The notes: generated from the letters alone by a model not told the origin. Shown: positions 8,330 through 17,289, counted from the stretch's first letter. The stretch: 64,000 bases of DNA from Primorskyibacter flagellatus (GCF_014638275.1 NZ_BMFJ01000002.1:496001-560000), one strand, 5' to 3'. Made by a program: numbers and translations.

Positions 8330-9252
8330 GCATTCGATTTGACGGCCGCGTGGCCATCGTCACCGGCGCGGGCGTCGGGCTGGGACGGTCCCACGCCCTC
8401 GGGCTGGCGAAGCTGGGCGCGAAAGTTGTGGTCAACGACCTCGGCGTCGCCACCGACGGCACCGGGTCTTCGACCGCGCAGGCCGATGCCGTGGTGAAAG
8501 AGATCGAAGCCATGGGCGGAGAGGCCATGGCCCACGGCGCGAACGTCACCGACGCCGCGCAGGTCAAGGATATGGTCGATCAGGCCATCGCCAAGTGGGG
8601 CAAGGTCGACATCCTCGTCTGCAACGCCGGCATCCTGCGCGACAAGACCTTCGCCAAGATGGAACTGGACGACTTCCGCAAGGTCGTCGATGTGCATCTC
8701 ATGGGCTCGGTCGTGCCGACCAAGGCGCTCTGGGATCATTTCCGGGAAAACGAATACGGGCGGATCGTCTACACCACCTCCGCCTCCGGGCTCTACGGCA
8801 ACTTCGGCCAGTCGAACTACGGCGCCGCCAAGGCTGCCATGGTCGGGCTGATGAACGTGCTGGTGCAGGAAGGTCAGAAATACAACATCAAGGCGAATAT
8901 CCTCGCTCCGACCGCGGCTACCCGCATGACCGAAGGGTTACTTCCGGAACAGGTGCTCGACCTCCTGAAGCCCGAGACGATCACGCCGGGCATGCTGACC
9001 CTCGTCGCCGAGGATGCGCCGAACCGCATGATCCTTGGCGCGGGCGGCGGCTGTTTCGCCGAATGCCGCATCTACGAAACCGAGGGCGTCGCCTTCGGCG
9101 ACGATGAACTCGACCCCGACACGATCATGTCCCGCATGGCCGACATCCGTGACGAAGGCAAACAGCAGATCATGCCCGGCGCCTTCGCCCAGACCCGCAA
9201 ATACGCCCAGATGGCCGCAGAAAAACGCGGCATCGAACTACCCAAATCGTAA
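8326..9252 (+). CDS. SDR-type (3R)-hydroxyacyl-CoA dehydrogenase
   Basis: 308-residue SDR resembling the dehydrogenase domain of peroxisomal multifunctional enzyme 2: TGAGVGLGRSHA (residues 14-25), VVVNDLG, NAGILRDKTFAKM, and TSASGLYGNFGQSNYGAAK with Ser and YxxxK. The C-terminal 60 residues after the fold are an extension also seen in MFE2-like bacterial proteins. Start ATG at 8326 overlaps the MaoC stop (ATGA). With the MaoC hydratase it makes an R-configured beta-oxidation route, distinct from the S-configured FadJ encoded at 55598. Predicted product is a 3-ketoacyl-CoA for the thiolase downstream. Confidence 0.87.
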   Translation: MSIRFDGRVAIVTGAGVGLGRSHALGLAKLGAKVVVNDLGVATDGTGSSTAQADAVVKEIEAMGGEAMAHGANVTDAAQVKDMVDQAIAKWGKVDILVCNAGILRDKTFAKMELDDFRKVVDVHLMGSVVPTKALWDHFRENEYGRIVYTTSASGLYGNFGQSNYGAAKAAMVGLMNVLVQEGQKYNIKANILAPTAATRMTEGLLPEQVLDLLKPETITPGMLTLVAEDAPNRMILGAGGGCFAECRIYETEGVAFGDDELDPDTIMSRMADIRDEGKQQIMPGAFAQTRKYAQMAAEKRGIELPKS

Positions 9253-9270
9253 CCCAGGGAGGAAACCCCA

Positions 9271-10473
9271 ATGCGTGACGCAGTCATCGTCTCCACCGCC
9301 CGCACCCCGATCGGCAAGGCCTTTCGCGGTGCCTTCAACAACACCCAGGCCCAGGAGCTGATCGGCCACGCCGTGAAGAACGCGGTCGAACGCGCCGGGC
9401 TTGACGGGTCCGAAATCCAGGACTGCGTGATCGGCACCGCGATCCAGCAGGGCTCCACCGGCGGCAACATCGGCCGCCAGGCGGTGATCCGCGCCGGTCT
9501 TCCGGTCTCGGTCGCCGGCATGTCGATGGACCGCCAGTGTGCCTCCGGCATGATGGCCATCGCCACCGCGGCCAAGCAGGTCATCCATGACGGTATGCAG
9601 GTCGCCATCGGCGGCGGCGTGGAATCCATCTCTCTCGTCCAGAACCAGAACATGCGCACCGACCGCGCACGTGACCCGTGGATCCAGGAACATACCCCCG
9701 AACTCTACATGACCATGCTGGAAACGGCGGAGATCGTGGCCGAGCGCTACAATGTCTCCCGCGATGACCAGGACGAATATGCCCTGAAATCGCAGCAGCG
9801 CACCGCCGCCGCACAGCAGGCCGGCAAGTTCGATGACGAGATCGTTCCGCTGACCTCGACCATGGGCGTCATGAACAAGGAGACCAAAGAAGTCACCTTC
9901 AAGGAAGTGACGCTGGAAAAGGACGAAGGCAACCGCCCCTCGACCCAGCTTGACGACCTCAAGGGCCTTGCCCCGGTGTTCAAGGACGGCCAGCAGATCA
10001 AGGAAGGCAAGTACATCACCGCCGGCAACGCCTCCCAGCTCTCCGACGGCGCCTCCGCTTCGGTCATCATGGAGGCCAAGGAGGCCGAGAAGCGCGGTCT
10101 CAACCCGCTTGGCCGCTACGTCGGTGTCATGGCCGCAGGGCTCGGGCCGGAGGAAATGGGCATCGGTCCGATCTACGCCGTGCCGAAACTGCTCGAGGCG
10201 CACGGCCTCAAGATGGACGACATCGGCCTCTGGGAACTGAACGAGGCGTTTGCCTCCCAGGTGCTCCAGTCGCAGCGCGTTCTCGGCATCCCGGATGAAC
10301 TGCTGAACGTGAACGGCGGCGCGATCTCCATCGGCCACCCCTACGGCATGTCGGGCGCCCGCATGGTCGGCCACGCCCTGATCGAGGGCAAGCGCCGCGG
10401 TGCGAAATATGTCGTCTGCACCATGTGCGTTGGCGGCGGCATGGGCGCTGCGGGCCTTTTCGAAGTCCTCTGA
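9271..10473 (+). CDS. Acetyl-CoA acyltransferase (thiolase)
   Basis: 400-residue thiolase II-type enzyme. Nucleophilic Cys90 lies in DRQCASGMM; the C-terminal [17 protein letters not shown] holds the active-site His and [13 protein letters not shown] the second Cys. Normal length. It cleaves 3-ketoacyl-CoA with CoA to acetyl- or propionyl-CoA, completing the cycle encoded by the preceding genes. A GGGAGGA Shine-Dalgarno lies 8-9 bases upstream of the ATG. A 9-bp GC hairpin follows the stop, separating this half of the operon from the phosphatase/kinase half. Confidence 0.92.
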   Translation: MRDAVIVSTARTPIGKAFRGAFNNTQAQELIGHAVKNAVERAGLDGSEIQDCVIGTAIQQGSTGGNIGRQAVIRAGLPVSVAGMSMDRQCASGMMAIATAAKQVIHDGMQVAIGGGVESISLVQNQNMRTDRARDPWIQEHTPELYMTMLETAEIVAERYNVSRDDQDEYALKSQQRTAAAQQAGKFDDEIVPLTSTMGVMNKETKEVTFKEVTLEKDEGNRPSTQLDDLKGLAPVFKDGQQIKEGKYITAGNASQLSDGASASVIMEAKEAEKRGLNPLGRYVGVMAAGLGPEEMGIGPIYAVPKLLEAHGLKMDDIGLWELNEAFASQVLQSQRVLGIPDELLNVNGGAISIGHPYGMSGARMVGHALIEGKRRGAKYVVCTMCVGGGMGAAGLFEVL

Positions 10474-10489
10474 ACGACTGAACGACACC

Positions 10490-10513
10490 GGCCCCCGCCG
10501 TCCCGCGGGGGCC
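10490..10513 (+). terminator. GC-rich hairpin after the thiolase gene
   Basis: GGCCCCCGC...GCGGGGGCC, a 9-bp perfect stem with a 6-nt loop, in the 57-bp gap before the phosphatase gene. No T-run follows, so it may only attenuate or stabilise the transcript. Confidence 0.45.
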
Positions 10514-10530
10514 ACACCATACGGAACCGA

Positions 10531-11196
10531 ATGCCCACCCTCTACCTCATCCGCCACGGTCAGGCCTCCTTCGGGGCCGACAACTACGACAAGCTCTCCG
10601 CCATCGGACATGAACAGTCCGAGGTGCTGGGCGCTTGGTTCGCCGCCGAGGGGATCATTCCCGACCTTGTCGCCCATGGCTCCCTGACCCGGCAGAAGGA
10701 AACTCTCGCCGGTATTCTCAAGGGCATGGCACACGAGATGATGGCAGAGGAACACCCCGGTCTCGACGAATTCGACTTCGGCAAGCTGCTCAAGGCGAAA
10801 TATGCTGCGGGCGGTGAGCCGGACGGCATGATGACCGACCACAAGAGCCACTTCCGCACCCTGCGCACCACCGTTGCCGAATGGCAGCGCGACGAAATCC
10901 CGAACCCGCCCGAGATGTGGGCCGAATTCACCGGCCGCGTGGATACTGCCTGCCGGGCCCTGATGCGCGAGGGCGTTGAGACGGTCTTCGCGGTGTCCTC
11001 CGGCGGAGCGATCGCGCAGGCGGTGTCCGCCCTGCTGGAGACGCCGGGCGTTCACCAGACCAAGATGCAGCTGCAGATGAAGAACACCGCCATCACACGG
11101 TTCATCTACACGCCCCGCGCCACCTACTTCCACAGCTTCAACGAAACCCCGCACATCACGGCGGCCAATGCCGACCGGCTGCTGACCTATGCATGA
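10531..11196 (+). CDS. Histidine phosphatase superfamily protein
   Basis: 221 residues beginning MPTLYLIRHGQASFGADNYD, with the RHG catalytic motif at 8-10 and the branch-1 features of phosphoglycerate-mutase-like phosphatases. A second catalytic region is VFAVSSGGAIAQAVSALL, where the usual SHGG is SSGG (the His is missing); this may change or weaken activity. The gene directly precedes the APH-type kinase, and in this context it may act on phosphorylated acyl or small-molecule intermediates, or remove dead-end phosphates (inference). Substrate unknown. No signal peptide, so cytoplasmic. Confidence 0.85.
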   Translation: MPTLYLIRHGQASFGADNYDKLSAIGHEQSEVLGAWFAAEGIIPDLVAHGSLTRQKETLAGILKGMAHEMMAEEHPGLDEFDFGKLLKAKYAAGGEPDGMMTDHKSHFRTLRTTVAEWQRDEIPNPPEMWAEFTGRVDTACRALMREGVETVFAVSSGGAIAQAVSALLETPGVHQTKMQLQMKNTAITRFIYTPRATYFHSFNETPHITAANADRLLTYA

Positions 11197-11206
11197 GGCC
11201 CGAGAC

Positions 11207-12241
11207 ATGACCCAACAGGACCCCACCAAGCTGGACGTCGCCGCCGTCGAAAGCTGGCTCACCGCCAACCTGCCGGGCTTCAAGGGGCCCGTGACGGCCG
11301 AGAAGTTCAACGTCGGCCAGTCCAACCCGACTTTCCGGCTGATCACGCCCGACCACCGCTACGTGCTGCGTCGCAAGCCCCCCGGCGTGCTGTTGAAATC
11401 CGCCCATGCCGTCGACCGGGAATTCCGCGTGCAGAAGGCGCTGTACGAAACCGACGTGCCCGTGACCAAGGTGCATGTCCTGTGCGAGGACGAGGACGTC
11501 ATCGGCTCCATGTTCTACATCATGGACGAGGTGGACGGCCGCCATTTCAACCTGCCTTCCCTGCCCGAGCTGCCCGTCGCCGACCGCCACGCCATCCATG
11601 ACGAGATGTCCCGCGTGCTGGCCGCGATCCATGGCGTCGACCTCGACGCGACCGGCCTGTCCGACTACGGCCCCACGGGCAACTACTACGAACGCCAGAT
11701 CGGTCGCTGGACCAAGCAGTACCGGGCCAGCGAAACCGACACGATCCCGGCGATGGACGAACTGATTGACTGGCTCAATAACAACATCCCCGGCGATGAC
11801 GGCCTGCGCACGCTGGCCCACGGGGACTATCGCATCGACAACATGCTGTTCGAAAAGGACCGCCCGCGCATCGCCGCCGTGCTGGACTGGGAACTGTCGA
11901 CCACCGGCCACCCCTATGCCGACGTCGCCGCCGTCATCATGCAGTGGTCCATGCCGGGCGGACCGGACAGCCGGGGCCTTGCCGGGATCGACCGCAAGGC
12001 CGAGGGCCTGATGACCGATGAGGAATTCATCGAAAGCTACTGCCGCCGCGCCGGAATCCCCGGCATCGACAGGTTCGGCTTCTACCTCGCCTTCACCTTC
12101 TTCCGCATGGCAGGCATCATTCAGGGCGTCTACAAGCGGGCGCTTGACGGCAATGCCTCCAACCCCGAGCGGGCGAAGAAGATGGGCGCGTCCGTCCCCC
12201 GCTTTGCCGAAGCCGGCCTGAACGCCGCCAAAACGGTCTGA
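11207..12241 (+). CDS. APH-fold phosphotransferase (ACAD10/11 N-terminal / LvaA-like)
   Basis: 344-residue kinase of the aminoglycoside-phosphotransferase superfamily. The ATP-site Lys lies in YVLRRKPPGVLL (52-63), the catalytic loop is HGDYRIDN (205-212) and the metal Asp is in DWELSTTGHPYADVA (227 on). This subgroup is homologous to the kinase domain of ACAD10/ACAD11 and to LvaA, which phosphorylate the 4-hydroxyl of 4-hydroxyacyl-CoAs. Presence in an operon with two acyl-CoA dehydrogenases supports that role. It is not an antibiotic-resistance gene. Start chosen at 11207 (MTQQDP) with GAGG upstream; an ATG at 11189 inside the phosphatase gene is possible and adds 6 residues. Confidence 0.87.
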   Translation: MTQQDPTKLDVAAVESWLTANLPGFKGPVTAEKFNVGQSNPTFRLITPDHRYVLRRKPPGVLLKSAHAVDREFRVQKALYETDVPVTKVHVLCEDEDVIGSMFYIMDEVDGRHFNLPSLPELPVADRHAIHDEMSRVLAAIHGVDLDATGLSDYGPTGNYYERQIGRWTKQYRASETDTIPAMDELIDWLNNNIPGDDGLRTLAHGDYRIDNMLFEKDRPRIAAVLDWELSTTGHPYADVAAVIMQWSMPGGPDSRGLAGIDRKAEGLMTDEEFIESYCRRAGIPGIDRFGFYLAFTFFRMAGIIQGVYKRALDGNASNPERAKKMGASVPRFAEAGLNAAKTV

Positions 12242-12247
12242 GGAACG

Positions 12248-12661
12248 ATGAAGGATCACAATCTGGACCCCGCGCTGGTCGAAGACCCCTATCCGCTGCA
12301 GAAACACCTCGGCTTTTACCTGACCGACTGGAGCGAAGGGTTCGCCCGCTTTGAACTGCCCGTGACGGGTTTCCTGATGAACCGCTACGGCATCCTGCAC
12401 GGCGGCATCCACGGTGTCATGGCCGATACGGTCATGGGGTTCTGCGGGTGCTACACCGGAGACCCGGACAATCGCGAACTGGCGATGACGCTGAACCTGT
12501 CGGTCAATTACGTCGGCCCGCTCAAGGGCGACCTGCTGATCGCGGAGGGCCGGGTGACCGGCGGCGGGGCCAAGACCTTCTTCGCCGAAGCCAGTGTCAA
12601 GGACGAACTCGACAACATCGCCGCCCGCGCCACCGGCGTATTCCGCCGCCGCGGCCGCTGA
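12248..12661 (+). CDS. PaaI-family hotdog thioesterase
   Basis: 137-residue single hotdog-domain protein. The catalytic region GILHGGIHGVMADTVMGF contains the HGG motif of PaaI-type acyl-CoA thioesterases, with the nucleophile-activating Asp in ADTV. Hydrolyses an acyl-CoA to acid and CoA, probably rescuing CoA from stalled intermediates of the operon. It starts 6 bases after the kinase stop and is the last gene of the operon. It converges with the gene at 12668 with only 6 bases between the stops; no terminator is visible there. Confidence 0.85.
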   Translation: MKDHNLDPALVEDPYPLQKHLGFYLTDWSEGFARFELPVTGFLMNRYGILHGGIHGVMADTVMGFCGCYTGDPDNRELAMTLNLSVNYVGPLKGDLLIAEGRVTGGGAKTFFAEASVKDELDNIAARATGVFRRRGR

Positions 12662-12667
12662 GGCGCT

Positions 12668-13357
12668 CTAGAACAGGCCGAGGAACTTCTTCTTCGGCGC
12701 CGGCACCTTCTCCATGATCTCGAGGTAACGGGCGAAATCGTGCCGCCCGTTCACCACACCCTCGGCCACGGCACAGAACAGGTCGAAGGACGCCTTCTTG
12801 CGGGATTCGAACAGGTGGAAGAACTCCATGTCCCCGAAGAAGGTGCCGATTCCGTACACCCCTTTGTCCCAGAGCGGCCACTTCGGGTCGATGCAGAAGC
12901 CCGGGTAGATCAGCCCCACTGATTTTCCCGCCGCGAGTGTCTCATCCGTGAGGCTCTGCGCCACGTCTCCGACGTCCGTGCGCCGCATCGACGGGGACCC
13001 GACCGCCTTGTAATGCGACCGGGTCGTGCCAAGGAACATCGGCGCCGCATAAATCTTGCTGGGGTCCTTGTGATTGGCGACCTGCGCCAGCCCCACCACG
13101 TCGTATTGCGTGCACATGTCGAGGAAGCGGTCGAACCCCGCACGGCTGAGCGGAAATGCGTCGATATCGGCGACGATCACCTGCTCTCCCAGGCTGTCGT
13201 CCCGGAATATCCGGTTCAGCCACTCGTGATGCGAGGCGGAATCGTCCAGCCACTGCTTCAGCGGAATGCCGAGCGTTTCAAAAACCTTCGCCTGCCAGCT
13301 CACCAGTTCGGGCGAGATGTTGGACTTGTAGAAGGTGTGGACCGTGGGAAGGGTCAT
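12668..13357 (-). CDS. Uncharacterised protein, possible GT-A-fold transferase with DID motif
   Basis: 229 residues, function not recognised. It opens MTLPTVHTFYKSNISPELV and contains EQVIVADIDAFPLSR near 57-71: a hydrophobic strand followed by D-I-D, as in the DXD metal site of GT-A glycosyltransferases. A second conserved-looking patch is GLIYPGFCIDPKWPLWDKGVYG. No signal peptide or membrane segment. Its start overlaps the stop of the GT25 gene by 4 bases, so the two are co-translated and probably act together on a surface glycan (inference from context). It could equally be a non-catalytic nucleotide-sugar-fold protein. Confidence 0.6.
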   Translation of the reverse strand: MTLPTVHTFYKSNISPELVSWQAKVFETLGIPLKQWLDDSASHHEWLNRIFRDDSLGEQVIVADIDAFPLSRAGFDRFLDMCTQYDVVGLAQVANHKDPSKIYAAPMFLGTTRSHYKAVGSPSMRRTDVGDVAQSLTDETLAAGKSVGLIYPGFCIDPKWPLWDKGVYGIGTFFGDMEFFHLFESRKKASFDLFCAVAEGVVNGRHDFARYLEIMEKVPAPKKKFLGLF

Positions 13358-14127
13358 TTCTGTCTCCTGCCTGCCCAGTTCCGGGCGTTTGTCCGGCCGC
13401 GCCAGTTGTCGCGGATCAGGCGCCGCAACCGACGCAGCGTATAGAACCGGCGGGCCGCGGTGCTGCGTTTCGCCCCGGCCTGCGACTTGCCGATGTCGCT
13501 GTCCGCGCCGGTCGTGGAAAACAGCGGCGGCAACACGGCGATCCCCGCATCCACCCGCGCAAAGACCCTGCGCAGGTAATTGTCATACGGGCAATCTATG
13601 CCCCTGAAGGTCGCCAGGAAATGCTCCGCCCCGGCCCGTGTCCACAGAACCGCTGTTGCCAGCATTGCGATGTAGTGGCTGCGGTAGACACTGTGATTGC
13701 CGATCTCGCCGACTTGGGTCGCGTATTTGAGCCGCGGGTTGGCGACCTGCGCAATCATCCAGTCGGGCACGCCGCGCCCCGCCTGCCAGGCGATCAGCCT
13801 GTCGCAGACCGCCAGCGCATCGGGTGTCGGCGCGGCATCGTCTTCCAGCACCAGCGCATAATCCGCGCCGCTGTCCAGAAACGCCCTGAGCGCGGCCATG
13901 TGACTGAGGAAACAGGCGACTTCGCCGCCGTGCAGCTCACGCCCCATTTCGCTCAGCGACGCGGCGCGGTCATACTCGCGAAAGGATTCCGGAGGCCGCT
14001 TGCGGCCGTCGACGGCGGCAATGCGGTGAAAATCGGACCGGCCCAGCCCGGCCAGCGCCTCTGACAGGGCGGCCAGACGATCCGGCGAGTCATCGAGATT
14101 GATGAGGTAGATCTCGAAAGACGCCAT
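13354..14127 (-). CDS. Glycosyltransferase family 25 (LPS-type)
   Basis: 257 residues with the GT25 pattern: YLINLDDSPDRL at 7-18, GGEVACFLSHMAALR near 68-82 and YALVLEDDA near 92-100 (the EDD metal site). The C-terminus is Arg/Lys-rich (RRLRRLIRDNWRGR), which may favour membrane association. GT25 enzymes transfer galactose or glucose to lipooligosaccharide or other acceptors on the cytoplasmic side. It is followed by the DID-motif gene with a 4-base overlap. It lies downstream of the pnp terminator, so it probably has its own promoter in 14128-14154. Confidence 0.85.
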   Translation of the reverse strand: MASFEIYLINLDDSPDRLAALSEALAGLGRSDFHRIAAVDGRKRPPESFREYDRAASLSEMGRELHGGEVACFLSHMAALRAFLDSGADYALVLEDDAAPTPDALAVCDRLIAWQAGRGVPDWMIAQVANPRLKYATQVGEIGNHSVYRSHYIAMLATAVLWTRAGAEHFLATFRGIDCPYDNYLRRVFARVDAGIAVLPPLFSTTGADSDIGKSQAGAKRSTAARRFYTLRRLRRLIRDNWRGRTNARNWAGRRQK

Positions 14128-14154
14128 GCCGGTTCACGAAAAGGGTTGTTCAGA

Positions 14155-14190
14155 AACAAAAATCCCGGCCCGGAGTCATCCGGGCCGGGA
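14155..14190 (-). terminator. Rho-independent terminator of pnp
   Basis: An 11-bp perfect stem TCCCGGCCCGG/CCGGGCCGGGA with a 6-nt loop, followed on the minus strand by TTTTTGTTT. It begins 14 bases after the pnp stop. Confidence 0.9.
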
Positions 14191-14203
14191 CGGGCAGACG
14201 GGA

Positions 14204-16339
14204 TTACTCCGCGTCCGCCTCTTCCTTGGTCTGCTCTTCGCCAGTCTCCTGGTTGACCATCTTCATGGCCAGCCGGACCTTGCCGCGATCGTCGAAGCCC
14301 AGAAGCTTGACCCAGACCTCCTGACCTTCCTTCAGAACGTCGGAAGGATGGTTCAGGCGGCGGTTCTCGATCTGGGACACATGCACCAGACCGTCGCGCT
14401 TGCCGAAGAAGTTCACGAAGGCGCCGAAGTCCACGATCTTGACGACCGTGCCCTTGTAGATCTGGCCCTCTTCCGGCTCTGCCACGATCGACCAGATCAT
14501 GTCATAGGCCTTCTTGATGGCCTCACCGTTCGGCGATGCGATCTTGATGATGCCGTCGTCGTTGATGTCGACCTTGGCACCCGAAACCTCGACGATTTCG
14601 CGGATGACCTTGCCGCCGGACCCGATCACTTCACGGATCTTGTCGGTCGGGATCTGCATCGTCTCGATCCGCGGTGCGTGGGCCGAGAATTCGCCGACGC
14701 CGGACTGCGCCTTGTTCATCTCGCCGAGGATGTGCAGACGGCCCTCTTTCGCCTGGGCGAGGGCCTTCTCCATGATCTCCGGCGTGATGCCCGCGACCTT
14801 GATGTCCATCTGGAGCGAGGTGATCCCCGCTTCGGTCCCGGCCACCTTGAAGTCCATGTCGCCAAGGTGGTCTTCGTCACCCAGGATGTCGGTCAGAACC
14901 GCGTAAGACCCGTCGTCCTCAAGAACCAGACCCATGGCCACACCGGCCACGGCCGCCTTCAGCGGAACGCCCGCGTCCATCATGGACAGGGAGCCGCCGC
15001 AGACCGACGCCATGGAGGAGGACCCGTTCGACTCGGTGATCTCCGACACGATACGGATCGTGTAGGGGAAATCCGTCGCCGCCGGCAGAACTGCCTGAAG
15101 CGCGCGCCATGCGAGTTTCCCGTGACCGATCTCACGACGGCCGGGGGAACCGACACGACCAACCTCGCCGACCGAGTAGGGCGGGAAGTTGTAGTGCAGC
15201 ATGAAGTTCGATTTGAAGTTGCCGTGCAGCGCGTCGATGAACTGTTCGTCATCGCCGGTGCCAAGTGTGGTCACGACCAGACCCTGCGTCTCACCACGGG
15301 TGAACAGGGCCGAACCATGGGTCCGCGGCAGCAGACCGGTTTCCACGGCGATCGGACGCACCTGATCCAGCGCGCGACCGTCGATCCGCTTGCCGTCCTT
15401 CACGACCGAACCGCGCAGAACGACCGATTCCAGCTTCTTGAGCGCGGAACCGAGGTTCGCGTCGGCCAGCTGCTCTTCGCTCAGACCCGCCTTGATGGCG
15501 TCCTTCGCGGCGGACACGGCGGCAACCCGCTCCTGCTTGTCGGTGATGGCGTAGGCCTTGCGCATCGCGTCTTCGCCAGCAGCCTTCACCACGTCGTAAA
15601 GCGCGGAGTAATCCGGCGGAGTGAAGTCGAACGGCTCTTTCGCGGCAGCTTCGGCCAGGTCGATGATCAGATCGATCACCGGCTGGATCTGCTCATGCGC
15701 GAAGGTCACGGCGCCCAGCATCTCGGCTTCGGTCAGCTCATAGGCTTCCGATTCCACCATCATCACGGCGTCCTTGGTGCCGGCGACGACGAGGTCCAGA
15801 CGCTGCTCCGGGTTCGACCGCAGGTTCTGCATGTCGTCGACGCTCGGGTTCAGCACGTACTCGCCATCGACGAAACCGACGCGGCAGCCGGCGATCGGCC
15901 CCATGAAGGGCGCGCCGGAGATCGTCAGCGCGGCAGAGGCGGCGATCATCGCCACCACGTCCGGGTCATTGACCAGATCGTGCGACAGCACGGTGCACAT
16001 CACCAGCACTTCGTTCTTGAAGCCGGGGACAAACAGCGGGCGGATCGGACGGTCGATCAGGCGCGCGGTCAGCGTTTCCTTCTCCGTCGGACGCGCCTCG
16101 CGCTTGAAGAAGCCGCCCGGCACTTTACCGGCGGCGTAGTATTTCTCCTGGTAGTGAACCGTCAGCGGGAAGAAATCCTGACCCGGCTTCGGTTCCTTGG
16201 CAAAGGTCACGTTCGCCATCACGCTGGTCTCACCAAGCGTCGCGATCACCGTGCCATCTGCCTGACGGGCAACCTTGCCCGTTTCCAGAGTGAGGGTTTC
16301 ATCGCCCCACTCCATCGTCTTCGTCGTTACGTTGAACAT
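14204..16339 (-). CDS. pnp: Polyribonucleotide nucleotidyltransferase (PNPase)
   Basis: 711-residue 3'-5' phosphorolytic exoribonuclease, core of RNA turnover. Order: first RNase PH domain, alpha-helical linker, second RNase PH domain, KH domain ([15 protein letters not shown] near 560-575) and S1 domain ([24 protein letters not shown] near 625-648). Start is the second of two adjacent ATGs ([11 protein letters not shown]), which matches the family N-terminus and has AGGA 7 bases upstream; the first ATG at 16342 is only 4 bases from it. Normally directly downstream of rpsO, but here a PAS-like gene lies between. A strong terminator follows. Confidence 0.97.
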   Translation of the reverse strand: MFNVTTKTMEWGDETLTLETGKVARQADGTVIATLGETSVMANVTFAKEPKPGQDFFPLTVHYQEKYYAAGKVPGGFFKREARPTEKETLTARLIDRPIRPLFVPGFKNEVLVMCTVLSHDLVNDPDVVAMIAASAALTISGAPFMGPIAGCRVGFVDGEYVLNPSVDDMQNLRSNPEQRLDLVVAGTKDAVMMVESEAYELTEAEMLGAVTFAHEQIQPVIDLIIDLAEAAAKEPFDFTPPDYSALYDVVKAAGEDAMRKAYAITDKQERVAAVSAAKDAIKAGLSEEQLADANLGSALKKLESVVLRGSVVKDGKRIDGRALDQVRPIAVETGLLPRTHGSALFTRGETQGLVVTTLGTGDDEQFIDALHGNFKSNFMLHYNFPPYSVGEVGRVGSPGRREIGHGKLAWRALQAVLPAATDFPYTIRIVSEITESNGSSSMASVCGGSLSMMDAGVPLKAAVAGVAMGLVLEDDGSYAVLTDILGDEDHLGDMDFKVAGTEAGITSLQMDIKVAGITPEIMEKALAQAKEGRLHILGEMNKAQSGVGEFSAHAPRIETMQIPTDKIREVIGSGGKVIREIVEVSGAKVDINDDGIIKIASPNGEAIKKAYDMIWSIVAEPEEGQIYKGTVVKIVDFGAFVNFFGKRDGLVHVSQIENRRLNHPSDVLKEGQEVWVKLLGFDDRGKVRLAMKMVNQETGEEQTKEEADAE

Positions 16340-16567
16340 CATCGTATCCTGTGAGGGAGCACTCGCGGCCCCTGCCGCGTCTCCCGTTTGCATGGCGGCC
16401 CCATTGCCGCCGACCCCTGTCCTTCGCACAACGCCGGGGTCCATAGCGTTACGTCTCAGATGCGCGGGCTGTACAGGATTTCGTCCCGGTTGCAAAGAGC
16501 GCACGGTCCCCCCGCCCGCCGATTTCTTGCCGACCGGACCGCGGTGGCCGTTACGGGGCCGGAGGTG
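16340..16567. other. Intergenic leader region of pnp
   Basis: 228 bases between the PAS-like gene and pnp. PNPase leaders are often targets of autoregulation by RNase III and PNPase. I see no single strong hairpin or repeat here, but the length suggests a separate pnp promoter or a structured leader. Confidence 0.3.
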
Positions 16568-17131
16568 TCAGAGGGAATGGCCCAACCGTGTCGACCAGCC
16601 TTCCCGTGCCATATGTGGCAGGTGGCCTGAATGGCGTTTCAGATCGGCGCATTCAGAGCAGAAGGTTCGTCCGTCCCTCGGAAATGCGCTGGAAAGCGGC
16701 CGGTTGCCAGTCGCGATCCACTCATCCCCGATCCGGAACGCTGCACAGATCGTGCATCGCGTCCCATTCGCCGTAGCCACTCCCCGCGGCGCGGTATTCA
16801 GGCAGGTCACCGGGTGGTGTGCGATGACGCGGTTCGATATGCGCAGGCCGCCGTGCGCTGCGGGACTGACGCACATCCGCATCGTCATATCTGCGACGGG
16901 TCCTCTGCAGGAATAGGTCGTTCTGAACGGCAGCCCCTTGCGGATGACGGCGGAAAAGATCGACTCGAGATAATCCATCGTCTCCATGTCCGAGATGAAG
17001 GCCCAGAGGGACCGGCCAAGCACCAGATGGCTCTGCGCGGCTTCACCGTTGTTGTTCAGCGCGAAATGATCCCACGGACCGGAGATCCCGGAAATACGCT
17101 GTCTGCGATCCAGTTCGTAACAGATGTCCAT
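16568..17131 (-). CDS. PAS-like sensory protein with two Cys pairs
   Basis: 187 residues from MDICYELDRRQRISGISGPWDHF. The N-terminal half resembles a PAS fold (predicted strand LDRRQRISGISGPWDHFA, then VLGRSLWAFISDMETMDYLESIFSAVIRKGLPFRTTYSCR). The C-terminus carries CTIC and CSEC pairs, a possible zinc site. No output domain is visible, so it may act through a partner. A run of ten G residues ends 2 bases before the start ATG; an in-frame GTG 42 bases upstream would put the run inside the coding region. It is inserted between rpsO and pnp, an unusual location. Function unknown. Confidence 0.65.
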   Translation of the reverse strand: MDICYELDRRQRISGISGPWDHFALNNNGEAAQSHLVLGRSLWAFISDMETMDYLESIFSAVIRKGLPFRTTYSCRGPVADMTMRMCVSPAAHGGLRISNRVIAHHPVTCLNTAPRGVATANGTRCTICAAFRIGDEWIATGNRPLSSAFPRDGRTFCSECADLKRHSGHLPHMAREGWSTRLGHSL

Positions 17132-17133
17132 GG

Positions 17134-17143
17134 CCCCCCCCCC
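17134..17143 (-). repeat. Homopolymeric G10 tract before the PAS-like gene
   Basis: Ten consecutive C on the plus strand (G on the gene strand), ending 2 bases before the ATG at 17131. It may serve as a wobble Shine-Dalgarno and is prone to slippage. Confidence 0.75.
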
Positions 17144-17255
17144 GAAACCTGACGTTGACGCAAGAGTGTACACAGGTACTCAGATCAGGAAAGAAAAAAT
17201 TCCCCCTTCGGAGACATTACCTGATCCGCGGGACCGAACGCGACGCGCATCGCGC

Positions 17256-17289
17256 AAAGAAAATCGCCCGCTCCCAGCCGGGAACGGGC
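17256..17289 (-). terminator. Rho-independent terminator of rpsO
   Basis: Stem GCCCG-x-TCCC / GGGA-x-CGGGC with a 4-nt loop, followed on the minus strand by GATTTTCTTT. It lies 36 bases after the rpsO stop. Confidence 0.85.

Noticed and set aside
11207..12241. Reading the APH-fold gene as aminoglycoside resistance
   Set aside because: The sequence subgroup and operon context are those of ACAD10/11- and LvaA-type kinases; it is not near known aminoglycoside phosphotransferases in motif detail.
14126..16354. Long open frame on the plus strand antisense to pnp (over 700 codons)
   Set aside because: It is the third-position shadow of a very GC-rich conserved gene, is His/Arg/Gly-rich and has no recognisable domain. 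Similar antisense frames over fadJ-like and ade genes were rejected for the same reason.
17155..17190. Possible lux-type box (TACCTGTGTACAC) upstream of the PAS-like gene
   Set aside because: The two halves do not form the expected dyad with ACCTGT-N6-ACAGGT spacing and no luxI/luxR gene is in the window.
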